This document shows positions 43,164 to 52,155 of a stretch of DNA of 58,023 nt, piece by piece; the stretch's first letter is position 1, and each line of letters opens with the position of its first letter. Source of the DNA: Bacillota bacterium (lineage in GTDB: Bacteria; Bacillota; Clostridia; Oscillospirales; Oscillospiraceae); the NCBI GenBank assembly GCA_023402075.1, contig JAEXCS010000003.1, forward strand, positions 1 to 58,023, given 5' to 3'. The notes under the pieces are model-generated. The model was not told the DNA's origin and did no database searches. It was given only the letters and a program-made list of their open reading frames with translations. Position numbers and translations under genes: made by a program.

Positions 43164-43775
43164 TCAGCGCTCTTTCATCCGAATCAGAGTTTCAATCAGC
43201 TCCACAGTACCCTCATAGCCGAAAATGCTGCTGTCCAGACAGAAGTTGTAGCTGTCCACATCCCCCCATTTTTTGGCGGAGTAATACTCGTAGTAGCTGG
43301 CGCGGCGTTTGTCCGTCCGCAGAATCTGCTGGCGGGCTTGTTCAATCTCCAGCTTCTGCCGCTGGGCCTCCACGGCAATCCGCCGATCCAGCGGCGCGTG
43401 AATGAACAAATTCAGCACGTTGTCCCGGTTCTCCAGCGCATAGTCCGCGCAGCGGCCGATGATGACGCAGGGACCGGCATCCGCCGCGCGGCGGATAGCC
43501 CCAAACGTGGCCTGATACACCTGCTGCTCCAGCGAATCGCTGACGCCTGCACCCGGCAGGGCGAACATGTAAGAGTCCATGGCGATGGAGTACAGCAGGC
43601 TTTTGGGGCGCTCGTCAAAGCTGTCAAACAGCTTTTCACTCAGTCCGCTTTCATCCGCGGCTTTGCGCAAAATCTCTTTGTCATAGAAAGGAATCTCCAG
43701 TTTTTTCGCAAGGCGCAGGCCAATTTCCCGGCCCCCGCTGCCAAGCTGGCGACCGATGGTGATGACAGTTCTCAT
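43164..43775 (-). CDS. Cytidylate-kinase-like protein
   Basis: 203 residues. VITIGRQLGSGGREIGLRLA is a P-loop-like start of the cytidylate kinase-like family (GRQxGSGGxxI), IPFYDKEILRKAADESGLSE the next block, and CVIIGRCADYALENRDNVL the second nucleotide-site block. It differs from true Cmk (about 220 residues, needed for pyrimidine salvage). It is the last gene of the xanthine-dehydrogenase-type operon, 42 bases after the Fe-S subunit, suggesting a link with cofactor or purine metabolism that is not established. Confidence 0.85.
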   Translation of the reverse strand: MRTVITIGRQLGSGGREIGLRLAKKLEIPFYDKEILRKAADESGLSEKLFDSFDERPKSLLYSIAMDSYMFALPGAGVSDSLEQQVYQATFGAIRRAADAGPCVIIGRCADYALENRDNVLNLFIHAPLDRRIAVEAQRQKLEIEQARQQILRTDKRRASYYEYYSAKKWGDVDSYNFCLDSSIFGYEGTVELIETLIRMKER

Positions 43776-43817
43776 GACGTATTTCCCCTATCTTTCGGCG
43801 GCGTTTAGTCGGCTCGG

Positions 43818-44330
43818 TCAGTTCTCTTCCGGAATAGGCTTTCCCAGCCTGCGGTACATGGTCTTTTTCACCGCCCGTAAGATATTTTCATACCCGGTGC
43901 AGCGGCAAAGGTGGCCCGAAAGCAGCTTACGCAGCTGGTCGTCCGTGTATTCCTCTCCGGTTTCCAGAATCTCCACGGCGGTGAGGATAAATCCGGGAGA
44001 GCAGAAGCCGCATTGAATGGCGGCCTCGTCCACAAAGGCCTGCTGAATGTCTGCCAGCTCGCCGTTGGGACCCAGCAGGCCCTCCAGCGTGCGGATGGAC
44101 TTTCCGTCTGCCCAAACCGCAAGATAAATACAGGAGTTGAACGCTTCCCCGTCGATCAGGACGTTGCACGCGCCGCACTCGCCCACCTCGCAGCCCTTTT
44201 TCACAGAGGTCATGCGAAAGTCGTTGCGGAGCATATCCGTCAAAGACGCCCGGGTGTCCACCACCCGCTCCACCTCCTTGCCGTTGAGGGTGAAGCGGAC
44301 GGGTTTATACTGCATCACATGCTTTTCCAT
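43818..44330 (-). CDS. xdhC: Xanthine-dehydrogenase-type [2Fe-2S] subunit
   Basis: 170 residues. N-terminal plant-type ferredoxin cluster CEVGECGACNVLIDGEAFNSC (about 45-65, four Cys) and second helical cluster QCGFCSPGFILT with CRCTGYENI (about 105-145). This is the small electron-transfer subunit of molybdenum hydroxylases. ATG 44330 overlaps the stop of the FAD subunit gene in TGATG; a GTG three bases earlier is an alternative start. The subunit letter (xdhC) follows common usage for three-part enzymes. Confidence 0.93.
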   Translation of the reverse strand: MEKHVMQYKPVRFTLNGKEVERVVDTRASLTDMLRNDFRMTSVKKGCEVGECGACNVLIDGEAFNSCIYLAVWADGKSIRTLEGLLGPNGELADIQQAFVDEAAIQCGFCSPGFILTAVEILETGEEYTDDQLRKLLSGHLCRCTGYENILRAVKKTMYRRLGKPIPEEN

Positions 44331-45211
44331 CACAGCTCACCTCCTGCCAACCGAACGCTCTCGATAAATCCCCGTTTGGCGCTCTCCACGGCGATGTGCA
44401 GCCGGAAATCCCGGCTGGCGCGCCAACTGTCTCTGGGGTTGATATCCTCTTTCACCGCCTGAGCAAACCGCTCGGCCAATTCCACGGATACCGGCTGACC
44501 GGCTGCTACTTTCTCCGCCGTTTCCGCCCGCAGGGGAATGGGGCCCGCTACGCCGAAGGCAACCCTCGCCCGTTCCACGGTCTTTTTGTCGGCGGACAGC
44601 CGCACGTTTACGGAGGTGCCGAGCGTGGCGATGTCCATGGCATTGCGCATCGCGTATTTGATATAGTGTCCGTAGGTGTTTTCATAGCTTTCCCGGGGAA
44701 TCAAGACGGCGGTTTGGAGTTCACCCTCCCGGATGTCTACTTTACCGGCCTTAATATAAAACTCCTGAATGGGAAGGCGGCGCACGCCCTCCGGCCCGGT
44801 CAGCTCAATCACCGCGTCCCAGGCAAACAGTGTGGCGGCAGAGTCGGCCGAGGTCACGCCGTTGCAGGTGTTTCCACCGATGGTGCCGATGTTGCGAATC
44901 TGCGGCCCGCCAACCTGATCCACCGCCTGACCCAGCACGTTGATATATTGCTGAATCAGGGGGTGCTTTGTAATGTGGGAAAAGCTGGTGAGAGAGCCGA
45001 TGCGCAGCGCGCCGTCCTCTTCCAGACGAACGCCCCGCAGGGCGTCGATGCCGTAGATGGAGATCAGCTCCGCGCCGGCCCGTTTTCCCTCCCGCATCTG
45101 GACCAGCACGTCGGACCCTCCGGCGATGATCTGGGCCTGGGGATGCGCCATGCGGAGGGAGACGGCTTCTTCCACGGTGGCTGCCTCATAAAGGGCTTTC
45201 ATATCATACAT
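44330..45211 (-). CDS. xdhB: Xanthine-dehydrogenase-type FAD subunit
   Basis: 293 residues. MRMAHPQAQIIAGGSDVLVQ and IRNIGTIGGNTCNGVTSAD (about 100-118) are the FAD-binding loops of the CO-dehydrogenase flavoprotein fold; the C-terminal domain (about 180-293) closes the site. It passes electrons from the Fe-S subunit to NAD or another acceptor. Fifteen bases after the molybdenum subunit gene and overlapping the Fe-S subunit gene. Confidence 0.93.
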   Translation of the reverse strand: MYDMKALYEAATVEEAVSLRMAHPQAQIIAGGSDVLVQMREGKRAGAELISIYGIDALRGVRLEEDGALRIGSLTSFSHITKHPLIQQYINVLGQAVDQVGGPQIRNIGTIGGNTCNGVTSADSAATLFAWDAVIELTGPEGVRRLPIQEFYIKAGKVDIREGELQTAVLIPRESYENTYGHYIKYAMRNAMDIATLGTSVNVRLSADKKTVERARVAFGVAGPIPLRAETAEKVAAGQPVSVELAERFAQAVKEDINPRDSWRASRDFRLHIAVESAKRGFIESVRLAGGEL

Positions 45212-45226
45212 ATCGTCTTCCTCCTC

Positions 45227-47521
45227 TCAGTCCTGAATCAGCCCCGCCGCGCGGAACTCCGCGTACAGCACATGGGGCGTAATGGGGCAGCGGTCAATGG
45301 CCACACCGGTGGCGTTCAAAATCGCGTTGCGGATAGCTGGTGCGCCGGAGCAGGCAGGGGGTTCGCCCAGTGACTTGGTTCCGTAAGGGGAGGTAGGTTC
45401 CGCGTTCTCCACAAACTGCCCCTCCAGATGAGGATGGTCCAAAAAGGTGGACAGCTTATAGTCTAGCAGGTTATCGTTCAGGGGCTTTCCCGTCTTCTCG
45501 TCAAATTTCAGTTCTTCCGACAATCCGTAGCCGATGGCCATGGACATGCCGCCGTGAACCTGTGCCTCCGCAAGCTGAGGGTTAATGAGGGTTCCGCAGT
45601 CGTGGACGTTTACCAGCTCCAAAAGCTTCACCTTGCACATGGGGATATCCACTTCCACCTCGGCAAAAGAGCAGCCGAAGGAATAGGCGTTGGTCCGGAT
45701 ACTGGCGGTGGTTTCGGCGGTGATGTGGTGGCTGTCGTTCACGGAGTACAGAGCTTCCATCGCCACGTCTCCCAGCGTTTTTAAAATCCGCCCGTCTGGC
45801 TTGCGGACGATGTTTCCGTCTATTAAATCCAGATTGGAAACCGGCATACGGGTTTGTTCGTGGGCGATCTGCAAAATCCGCTCCCGCAGGGCAAGGCCGG
45901 TCTGCATGATGGAAAAGCCGCCGATATAGGTTTGCCGGGAGGCGTAAGCGCCTGTGCCGAAGGGAGTGATGTCGGTATCCTGCGTGGAGACGACGTGGAC
46001 ATTTTCCACAGGCACGCCAACCGTGTCGGCAACCATCTGGGAATAGGCGGTGTCGCAGCCCTGACCGATTTCCGTCTCGCCGGTCTGGAATTGCAGGGAG
46101 CCGTCCTGATTCAGCACCATCCGGCAGGAAGAGCTTTCCATGGAGATGGGCCACACGGCGGTGTTGTACCAGAACACCGCGCAGCCGATGCCACGGCGGA
46201 TTGGGCCGGTCTGGTTCTTATATTCCTCGTATTTTCTCCGGAAATCGATATAGGCGATGCCCTTATCCATGCACTGGTTGAAGGTGTCGGTATACAGCTC
46301 GTTTTTGGAGAAGGCGTCCACATACCCCACAGGCATCAGATGCGCCCGGCGATATGCCACGGGATTCTGGCCCACCGCCTTTGCCACGTCCTCAATGTGG
46401 CACTCCCCGGCGAACATGGCCTGCGGGATGCCATAGCCCCGCATGGCGCCTGCGGCGGGCCGGTTGGTGTATACCGACCAGCAGTCGCATTCCAGATTGT
46501 CGCAGGGGTAGAGCTGAGGGAAGGCGCCCATGCCCTTGGCCACCACGCCATGGCCGTGGGAAGCGTAGGACCCCTGATTGGAAAATGCCTCGAACTTCCG
46601 GGCCACCAGTGTTCCGTCGGGACGGACCCAGGAGATGATGTGGGTGCGGATGGCGTGGCGGACGCGGTTGGAGACAAACGTCTCCTCCCGGGTGCACTCC
46701 AGCTTTACAAGACGTCCGCCCACCATCGAGCTGAGCCACGCGCACAGCGGCTCGTACAGCGCGTCCTGTTTGTTGCCAAAGCCGCCGCCGATGTAGGGTT
46801 TGATGATGCGGACTTTACCCCAAGGGATTCCCATGGCCTGCCCAACTACCCGGCGGACGATGTGGGGAATCTGGGTGGAGGAAACCACCACCACCCGGCC
46901 AGACTCTTCATAGGCAAAGCATCCGTGATTTTCAATGTGGCAGTGCTGAACGGTGGGGGTGTCATACCAGCCCTCGACCCTGATCAGGCCGGGTTCTTGG
47001 ATAGCTGTTTGATAGTCGCCCCGGCGGATGTCGGTGTGGGCAAGAACGTTGCCGGGGTAGTTCTCGTGAATTTGGGGCGCGTCCGGCTCCATGGCCTTTT
47101 GCGGGTCCAGCACGAAGGGAAGCTCCTCATATTCCACCTTGATGGCCCGGATGGCCTGCATGGCGGCAACCTCATCCTCCGCCACCACGGCGGCAACCTC
47201 ATCTCCGTAGTACCGCACATGTTGGTTCAGCAGCTTCCGGTCTGCCACGTCCTGATGATGTGGGTCCATGGACCAGGGATGGCCTGCGGTGGGAAAAGGA
47301 ATGTCCGGCACGTCAAAGCAGGTGATGATTTTCACCACGCCGGGGATGCCCTCCGCCTCGCTGATATCCACAGACTTCACGTATCCGTGGGCGATGGAGC
47401 TGTGCTTGATTTTTGCGATCAGGGCTGAGCTGTCGCACAAATCATCCATGTATTTTGCACGGCCCGTGGCCTTTTCGTATGCATCAACGCGTATGATGCT
47501 TCTGCCGACGCTTTTGCTCAT
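45227..47521 (-). CDS. xdhA: Xanthine-dehydrogenase-type molybdopterin-binding subunit
   Basis: 764 residues, the usual length. GRAKYMDDL at the start, PYIGGGFGNKQDALYEPL and AGAMRGYGIPQAMFAGE (Arg near the molybdenum site), TETEIGQGCDTAYSQM, then SLGEPPACSGAPAIRNAIL carrying the catalytic Glu close to the C-terminus. It holds the molybdenum cofactor and the substrate pocket; purines are the likely but unproved substrate. First gene of the minus-strand operon, divergent from mocA across 115 bases, with AGGAGG in front of ATG 47521. Confidence 0.93.
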   Translation of the reverse strand: MSKSVGRSIIRVDAYEKATGRAKYMDDLCDSSALIAKIKHSSIAHGYVKSVDISEAEGIPGVVKIITCFDVPDIPFPTAGHPWSMDPHHQDVADRKLLNQHVRYYGDEVAAVVAEDEVAAMQAIRAIKVEYEELPFVLDPQKAMEPDAPQIHENYPGNVLAHTDIRRGDYQTAIQEPGLIRVEGWYDTPTVQHCHIENHGCFAYEESGRVVVVSSTQIPHIVRRVVGQAMGIPWGKVRIIKPYIGGGFGNKQDALYEPLCAWLSSMVGGRLVKLECTREETFVSNRVRHAIRTHIISWVRPDGTLVARKFEAFSNQGSYASHGHGVVAKGMGAFPQLYPCDNLECDCWSVYTNRPAAGAMRGYGIPQAMFAGECHIEDVAKAVGQNPVAYRRAHLMPVGYVDAFSKNELYTDTFNQCMDKGIAYIDFRRKYEEYKNQTGPIRRGIGCAVFWYNTAVWPISMESSSCRMVLNQDGSLQFQTGETEIGQGCDTAYSQMVADTVGVPVENVHVVSTQDTDITPFGTGAYASRQTYIGGFSIMQTGLALRERILQIAHEQTRMPVSNLDLIDGNIVRKPDGRILKTLGDVAMEALYSVNDSHHITAETTASIRTNAYSFGCSFAEVEVDIPMCKVKLLELVNVHDCGTLINPQLAEAQVHGGMSMAIGYGLSEELKFDEKTGKPLNDNLLDYKLSTFLDHPHLEGQFVENAEPTSPYGTKSLGEPPACSGAPAIRNAILNATGVAIDRCPITPHVLYAEFRAAGLIQD

Positions 47522-47562
47522 GGTTTGGCCTCCTTTTTATTCACTGAACCGTTCCCTCTCTC

Positions 47563-47592
47563 TTGACTGGTCATGGGAAAAGTGGATATACT
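47563..47592 (+). promoter_or_regulatory. Promoter of mocA-crcB
   Basis: TTGACT (47563-47568), 18-base spacer, TATACT (47587-47592). The xdhA promoter must lie on the other strand in the same 115-base gap, but its elements are not clear. Confidence 0.6.
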
Positions 47593-47636
47593 ATGGGGTA
47601 ATATGAAAAACCAAAACGAAGTTTGGGGGTTCCTGT

Positions 47637-48233
47637 ATGAAAAAACCGGGCTGTGTGGTGCTGGCCGCCGGAAACGCCAGCCGCTTTGGCGAAAATAAGC
47701 TGGAGGCCGCGCTGGACGGACGTTCTTTAATTCTGCGCTCTTTGGAGACAGTTCCCGCAGAGTGCTTTTCCTCTGTGGTGGTGGTCACCCAGTATCCGGA
47801 CGTTCTGAAGCTGGCGGGGGAGTTTCACTTTTCCGCCCTGCACAACGACAGGCCGGAGCTGGGCCTGAGCCATTCGCTTCAATTGGGACTTACGGCGCTG
47901 CGGGACTGCACCGCCGTGTGCTTTCAGGTGTCAGACCAGCCGCTTCTGCGGCGGGAGTCCGTGACCGCTCTGGTGAATTTCTGGCAGGAGAAGCCGGAGA
48001 AGCTTGCCGCCCTTTCCCACGGTGGCGTTCGGGGAAACCCCTGCATCTTCCCTGAGAAATTTTATCCCGAGCTGATGGAGCTTTCCGGTGACGTGGGCGG
48101 TGCGGCAGTGATTCGCCGCCACGAGGAGGAGCTGCGGCTTTTGGAAGTTCCCGCCGGGGAGCTTTGGGACGTGGACACGCCCCAGGCGCTGCGCCGGGCG
48201 AAGGATTTGCTGGGGGAGGGGAGTGTCCTGTGA
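47637..48233 (+). CDS. mocA: Molybdenum cofactor cytidylyltransferase-like protein
   Basis: 198 residues. CVVLAAGNASRFGENKLEAAL has the NTP-transferase LAAGxSxRxGxxK pattern, and CFQVSDQPLLRRESV and HGGVRGNPCIFPEKF the metal and substrate stretches of MobA/MocA. The MocA type attaches CMP to molybdopterin for molybdenum hydroxylases, which fits its place between two such enzymes. The distance to MobA (guanylyl transfer) is small, so the call rests partly on the neighbours. Its stop overlaps crcB as GTGA. Confidence 0.85.
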   Translation: MKKPGCVVLAAGNASRFGENKLEAALDGRSLILRSLETVPAECFSSVVVVTQYPDVLKLAGEFHFSALHNDRPELGLSHSLQLGLTALRDCTAVCFQVSDQPLLRRESVTALVNFWQEKPEKLAALSHGGVRGNPCIFPEKFYPELMELSGDVGGAAVIRRHEEELRLLEVPAGELWDVDTPQALRRAKDLLGEGSVL

Positions 48234-48598
48234 ATTTTCTGGTTGTGGGCCTTGGCGGGGGCTTGGGGGCCGCCGCCCGGTATGGAATCGGGCTGCTCCC
48301 CTGGAGAGGGAGCTTTCCCATTTCAACACTTCTCATCAATCTTTTAGGAGCGGTGGTCATCGGCTTTCTCTCCGGCTTTGCGGTTCGCAGACGGATGGAT
48401 AACCGGCTTGTGCTGTTTTTGAAGACCGGGCTGTGCGGCGGCTTCACCACCTTCTCCACCTTTTCGCTGGAGTCGGTGCAGCTAATCGCCGCAGGGGACC
48501 GGGGACAGGCCGCGCTGTACATATTTCTCAGTCTGGCGGGCTGTCTTCTGGGGGTTTTTCTGGGTCAGGCCCTGAGCCAAACCATGCCGGAATCATAA
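48230..48598 (+). CDS. crcB: CrcB/Fluc-type fluoride channel
   Basis: 122 residues with a GTG start (48230) overlapping the mocA stop; GGGAGGGGAG is the ribosome site. Four helices, GLGGGLGAAARYGI, FPISTLLINLLGAVVIGFLSG and GLCGGFTTFSTFSLES (the polar track with Phe, Thr and Ser) are the signature. The protein releases toxic fluoride as a dual-topology dimer. Why it is coupled to mocA is unclear; no fluoride riboswitch precedes it. Confidence 0.92.
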   Translation: MNFLVVGLGGGLGAAARYGIGLLPWRGSFPISTLLINLLGAVVIGFLSGFAVRRRMDNRLVLFLKTGLCGGFTTFSTFSLESVQLIAAGDRGQAALYIFLSLAGCLLGVFLGQALSQTMPES

Positions 48599-48611
48599 TA
48601 TCATATCGGAA

Positions 48612-48647
48612 GCGGCGGTCCTCCCTTGGGAGGGCCGCTTTATTTTT
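48612..48647 (+). terminator. Terminator of mocA-crcB
   Basis: GCGGTCCTCCC pairs with GGAGGGCCGC (one bulge), followed by TTTATTTTTT. It overlaps the stop region of the convergent hydroxylase gene. Confidence 0.75.
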
Positions 48648-51189
48648 TGGCATAAGGCGTGTTTTCCAGCGGCAGGCTGGTGCGAAACACCCCGTCGTAC
48701 CGGAAATAGGCGTCGGCGATGGCGGGCGCAGTGGGAATGGAGGTGATTTCGCCAATGCCAATGGCCCCAAGAGCCACGTTCAGGCCCGACTTTTCGACAA
48801 TCAGGGCCTTCACGTCGGGAATCTGGTTGGAGCGCAGCAGGCCCAGCGTGCCGTATCTGGCAAGGGGTTTGCAGTCCTGAAGGGGATACTTCTCCGTCAG
48901 CGCATAGCCCAGAGACATGACCACACCGCCCTCGATCTGCCCCTCCACGGAGGTGGGGTTCACGGCCCTGCCCACATCGTGGGCAGCCACAATCTGATTC
49001 ACTGTTCCGTCGTCGTTAAGAATGCAGATTTGTGTGGCGTAGCCGTAGGCCACGTGGCTTACGGGGTTGGGTACGTCCGCGCCCAGCGGGTCGGTCTTCG
49101 CCAGATATTCTCCGTAAAACTCCTGTCCCTCCAAATCCGCCAGCGTTTTTCCCTTCAGTGCCGCGCAAAGCTGATCGCAGGCACGAAGACAGGCCTCGCC
49201 GGTAATCAGGGTCTGGCGGGAGCCGGAGGTGGTGCCGGAATCGGGAGCGAGATAGGTGTTGGATCGCTCGTAGAAAATATCGTCCCGCTTAAGGCCGGTC
49301 TTTTCCACCGTCATCTGGGTCAGAACCGTGCCCAGTCCCTGCCCAATGCAGGACGCACCGGCAAAAATGTGGAGCTTTCCGTCCGTCACCGTCAGCCGCA
49401 CGCGGCCGGTGTCGGGGATGCCCACGCCTACACCCGCGTTTTTCATGGCGCAGCCGATGCCCACGTATTTTGCCGCGTCGTAGTAGGGCTTCACAGCCTC
49501 CAGCGTTTCGGCAAGGCCGGTGGATTCGTCCACAAGCTGGCCGTTGGGCAGTTCCTGCCCCGGGCGGATGGCGTTGCGCCAACGGATTTCCCATGGGGTG
49601 ATCCCCACCAGATCCGCCATCTGGTTCAGGAGACTTTCCACGCAAAAGCAGGTCTGGGTCACGCCGAAGCCGCGGAAGGCCCCCGCGGGGGGGTTATTGG
49701 TGTAATAGGCCCAGCCGTCGATTTCAAAGTTCTGATAGTTATAAGGACCGGAGGCATGGGTGCAGGCCCGCTCCAGCACCGGCCCGCCCAAGGACGCATA
49801 GGCCCCGGTGTCCGCGATTACCTCCGCCGCCACGCCCTGAATAATGCCGTTTTCATCGCAGCCCATGGAAAACTCCATCTCCATGGGGTGGCGCTTGGGA
49901 TGGATGAGAAGACTCTCCGCCCGGGAAAATTTCACCTTTACCGGGCGCTTGGTCAGATATGCCACCAGCGCCGCGTGGTGCTGGACGCTTACGTCCTCCT
50001 TGCCGCCAAAGCCGCCGCCTACCAGCAGGTTTTTCACTTTTATCTTTTCAGCGGGCAGGCCCAGCATGCCTATAATCTCGTGCTGGGTGTCGTACGCGCC
50101 CTGATCTGTGGACCAGACGGTTACGCCGTCTCCTTCCGGAAATGCAACGGCGCACTCCGGCTCCAAAAACGCGTGCTCGGTCCAGGGCGTTGAAAAGCGC
50201 TGGGTCAGTATATGCTTCGATTTGGCAATGGCCTCCGCCGGGTTGCCCCGCTGGATGTGCTTGTGGGAGAGAAGATTGCCGCTTTTGTGAACCAGAGGCG
50301 CATCGGGCAGAATGGCGTCTCGGGGACTGCGGACCATGGGAAGCTCCTCATAGTCTATCTTCACCAGCGCCTTGGCCTGCGCCAGAATTTCCTGCGACTC
50401 GGCGGCCACCACGCAGATGGCGTCTCCCAGATAATGGGTGATGTCGCCCACGGCGATCATGGTGTCCCAGTCCCTTACAAGGTGGCCCACTTTGTTATTT
50501 CCGGGGATATCCTCCGCCGTGAAGATGCCAACCACCCCGGGAAGGGCCTTTGCTTCCGCGGTGTGAATGGCCAGCACCCGCGCCCGGGGATAGGCGCTGC
50601 GCACCGCGCTGGCATAAATCATCCCGTCCAGATATACGTCGTCGGGATAAATTCCCGTGCCCGTCACCTTTTCCCGCACATCCACCCGGGGAACCCGTGC
50701 GCCAAGGCCCCAGTTCTCGGGGGGCGGAGGAATCGCCCCGGCGCGAAGCACCTCTGCCGCAAGCAAAATTCCGTCTATAATCTTCACATACCCGGTACAG
50801 CGGCAGATGTTGTTGCGGATGGCAAAGGCCGCTTCCTCCCGAGTAGGAGTGGGGTTGCCGTCTATCAGCGCCTTGGCTGAAATCACCATGCCCGGAATGC
50901 AGAACCCGCACTGCACGGCTCCCGCTGTTCCAAAGGCATAGGCAAACGCGTCTTTTTCAAAGTCGCTCAGCCCCTCCACCGTTACAATGGTTTTCCCCTC
51001 CAGCTTGTCTGTCTGGGGAATGCAGGCCTTGGTGGGCTTTCCGTCCACCAGCACCGTGCAAGTGCCGCACGCGCCCTCGCTGCACCCGTCCTTTACGGAA
51101 GTGAGATGCAGCTCGTCACGCAGAAACCGGATGAGCTTTTGGTTGTTCGGCACGGTTACAGCTTTGCCGTTTACGGTAAATGTTGCCAT
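48640..51189 (-). CDS. One-piece molybdenum hydroxylase, selenium-dependent xanthine dehydrogenase type
   Basis: 849 residues from MATFTVNGKAVTVPNNQKLI; AGGAG before ATG 51189 sets the start. Residues about 1-155 hold both [2Fe-2S] domains (CSEGACGTCTVLVDGKPTKAC, then QCGFCIPGM and CRCTGYVKI); residues about 170-849 hold the molybdopterin part, with GGGFGGKEDVSVQHHAAL, AGAFRGFGVTQTCF, ASCIGQGLGTVLTQM and the Glu in GAIGIGEITSIPTAPAI. There is no FAD domain. Fused Fe-S/Mo layout, length and the end motif match the selenium-dependent molybdenum hydroxylase family (TIGR03311 type); selenium is a labile ligand and cannot be seen in sequence. Convergent with mocA-crcB. Confidence 0.88.
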   Translation of the reverse strand: MATFTVNGKAVTVPNNQKLIRFLRDELHLTSVKDGCSEGACGTCTVLVDGKPTKACIPQTDKLEGKTIVTVEGLSDFEKDAFAYAFGTAGAVQCGFCIPGMVISAKALIDGNPTPTREEAAFAIRNNICRCTGYVKIIDGILLAAEVLRAGAIPPPPENWGLGARVPRVDVREKVTGTGIYPDDVYLDGMIYASAVRSAYPRARVLAIHTAEAKALPGVVGIFTAEDIPGNNKVGHLVRDWDTMIAVGDITHYLGDAICVVAAESQEILAQAKALVKIDYEELPMVRSPRDAILPDAPLVHKSGNLLSHKHIQRGNPAEAIAKSKHILTQRFSTPWTEHAFLEPECAVAFPEGDGVTVWSTDQGAYDTQHEIIGMLGLPAEKIKVKNLLVGGGFGGKEDVSVQHHAALVAYLTKRPVKVKFSRAESLLIHPKRHPMEMEFSMGCDENGIIQGVAAEVIADTGAYASLGGPVLERACTHASGPYNYQNFEIDGWAYYTNNPPAGAFRGFGVTQTCFCVESLLNQMADLVGITPWEIRWRNAIRPGQELPNGQLVDESTGLAETLEAVKPYYDAAKYVGIGCAMKNAGVGVGIPDTGRVRLTVTDGKLHIFAGASCIGQGLGTVLTQMTVEKTGLKRDDIFYERSNTYLAPDSGTTSGSRQTLITGEACLRACDQLCAALKGKTLADLEGQEFYGEYLAKTDPLGADVPNPVSHVAYGYATQICILNDDGTVNQIVAAHDVGRAVNPTSVEGQIEGGVVMSLGYALTEKYPLQDCKPLARYGTLGLLRSNQIPDVKALIVEKSGLNVALGAIGIGEITSIPTAPAIADAYFRYDGVFRTSLPLENTPYAKK

Positions 51190-51344
51190 CGTGTACTCCT
51201 CCTTCAGCTCCGTGCCCGCCCCGGTCCCACGGTATAAATCGGCCGCACTTTCACTGGCGAAAGGTTGACCTTTGCGGTAATTATACAATACCTTTCCGCT
51301 CGGCGCAATTGTTGTTTATACAGTTCGTTATACCACTTATAGTA

Positions 51345-51974
51345 TCACGAGTTTTGGGGAGACAACTCCCATCCCACCAGCAGCGCACCCCGGCGAACCG
51401 AGATCACAGCTTCCTGCTCTAAAAAGTGATTGCTGACGCCCAGAGGAAATTCCGGCGTGAGCACAGCATCGCTCAGGGGGTATTGAAATCCCGTTTCGTC
51501 CACGCCCTCAGCCCGATCCCCCAAACAGAACGCGGAGAAGAGGCCCCACGCTACCTCTTTTTGAAGGGTGAGGGACTCGTTTTCAATGGCCGTCCAGAGA
51601 AAGTCGTCGCCGTACAGCCATCCTCGTGCCCCTTTGCGCCGGAGAAAGAGAAGGGATTGCAGGTTTGCAAGGGTGTGGTCCAGCCGCTTTCCGCCGGTAA
51701 AGCCGTATAGGTAAAATGTGTCGCAGCCTTTTTCAAGCCCGGTTTTCAGGGCCAGCATGGCGTCGGTGTCGTCCTTCTCGACAGGGGAGCGGTGCACTGC
51801 CACGCCGGACGGCTCATCCATGGAGTCGAAGTCCCCCAGCACAAGGTTTGGCGCAATGCCAAGCTTTTGGCACAGAAGATAGCCCGCGTCGGCGGCGATA
51901 ACAAGGTCACCGGGGGCGGGACGCTCCCGCAGGCCGTAAAAGCTGCCCGCGGCGAAAATAAAACAGCGTTTCAT
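51345..51974 (-). CDS. thiN: Thiamine pyrophosphokinase
   Basis: 209 residues from MKRCFIFAAGSFYGLRERPA; GAGGAAG seven bases before ATG 51974. DLVIAADAGYLLCQKLGIAPNLVLGDFDSMDEPS contains the Asp cluster for metal and ATP, EKDDTDAMLALKTGLEKG and GFTGGKRLDHTLANLQSLL the thiamine site. It makes thiamine diphosphate from thiamine and ATP. No TPP riboswitch pattern is seen upstream. Confidence 0.9.
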   Translation of the reverse strand: MKRCFIFAAGSFYGLRERPAPGDLVIAADAGYLLCQKLGIAPNLVLGDFDSMDEPSGVAVHRSPVEKDDTDAMLALKTGLEKGCDTFYLYGFTGGKRLDHTLANLQSLLFLRRKGARGWLYGDDFLWTAIENESLTLQKEVAWGLFSAFCLGDRAEGVDETGFQYPLSDAVLTPEFPLGVSNHFLEQEAVISVRRGALLVGWELSPQNS

Positions 51975-52087
51975 AGGTACTTCCTCTGTTCCTTCCAATT
52001 CCGGACGGGTAAAAAATTTGCCTGCCGGTTTTCGCCAAATTATAGCACAATTTTTGTACATTGACAAACGCGGAGCAGGTAAACGGA

Positions 52088-52124
52088 CCCCGGCTCCGCC
52101 AAGAGCGGAGCCGGGGTTTTTCGG
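52088..52124. terminator. Strong hairpin terminator
   Basis: ACCCCGGCTCCGC pairs with GCGGAGCCGGGGT around CAAGA, with TTTTTC on the plus strand. It lies downstream of the small minus-strand ORF at 52156 and upstream of thiN, so on the minus strand it may end that transcript; the better T tract is on the plus strand. Confidence 0.7.
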
Positions 52125-52155
52125 GGAAATTCCGCTTTTTTGGCGCGGGCAGGTA

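Noticed and set aside
45854..47428. 524-residue plus-strand frame opposite xdhA
   Set aside because: Shadow of a well conserved molybdenum subunit gene.
51975..52155. TPP riboswitch before thiN
   Set aside because: No CTGAGA...ACCTGAT-like core; the gap holds a terminator hairpin and ordinary promoter-like AT-rich DNA.
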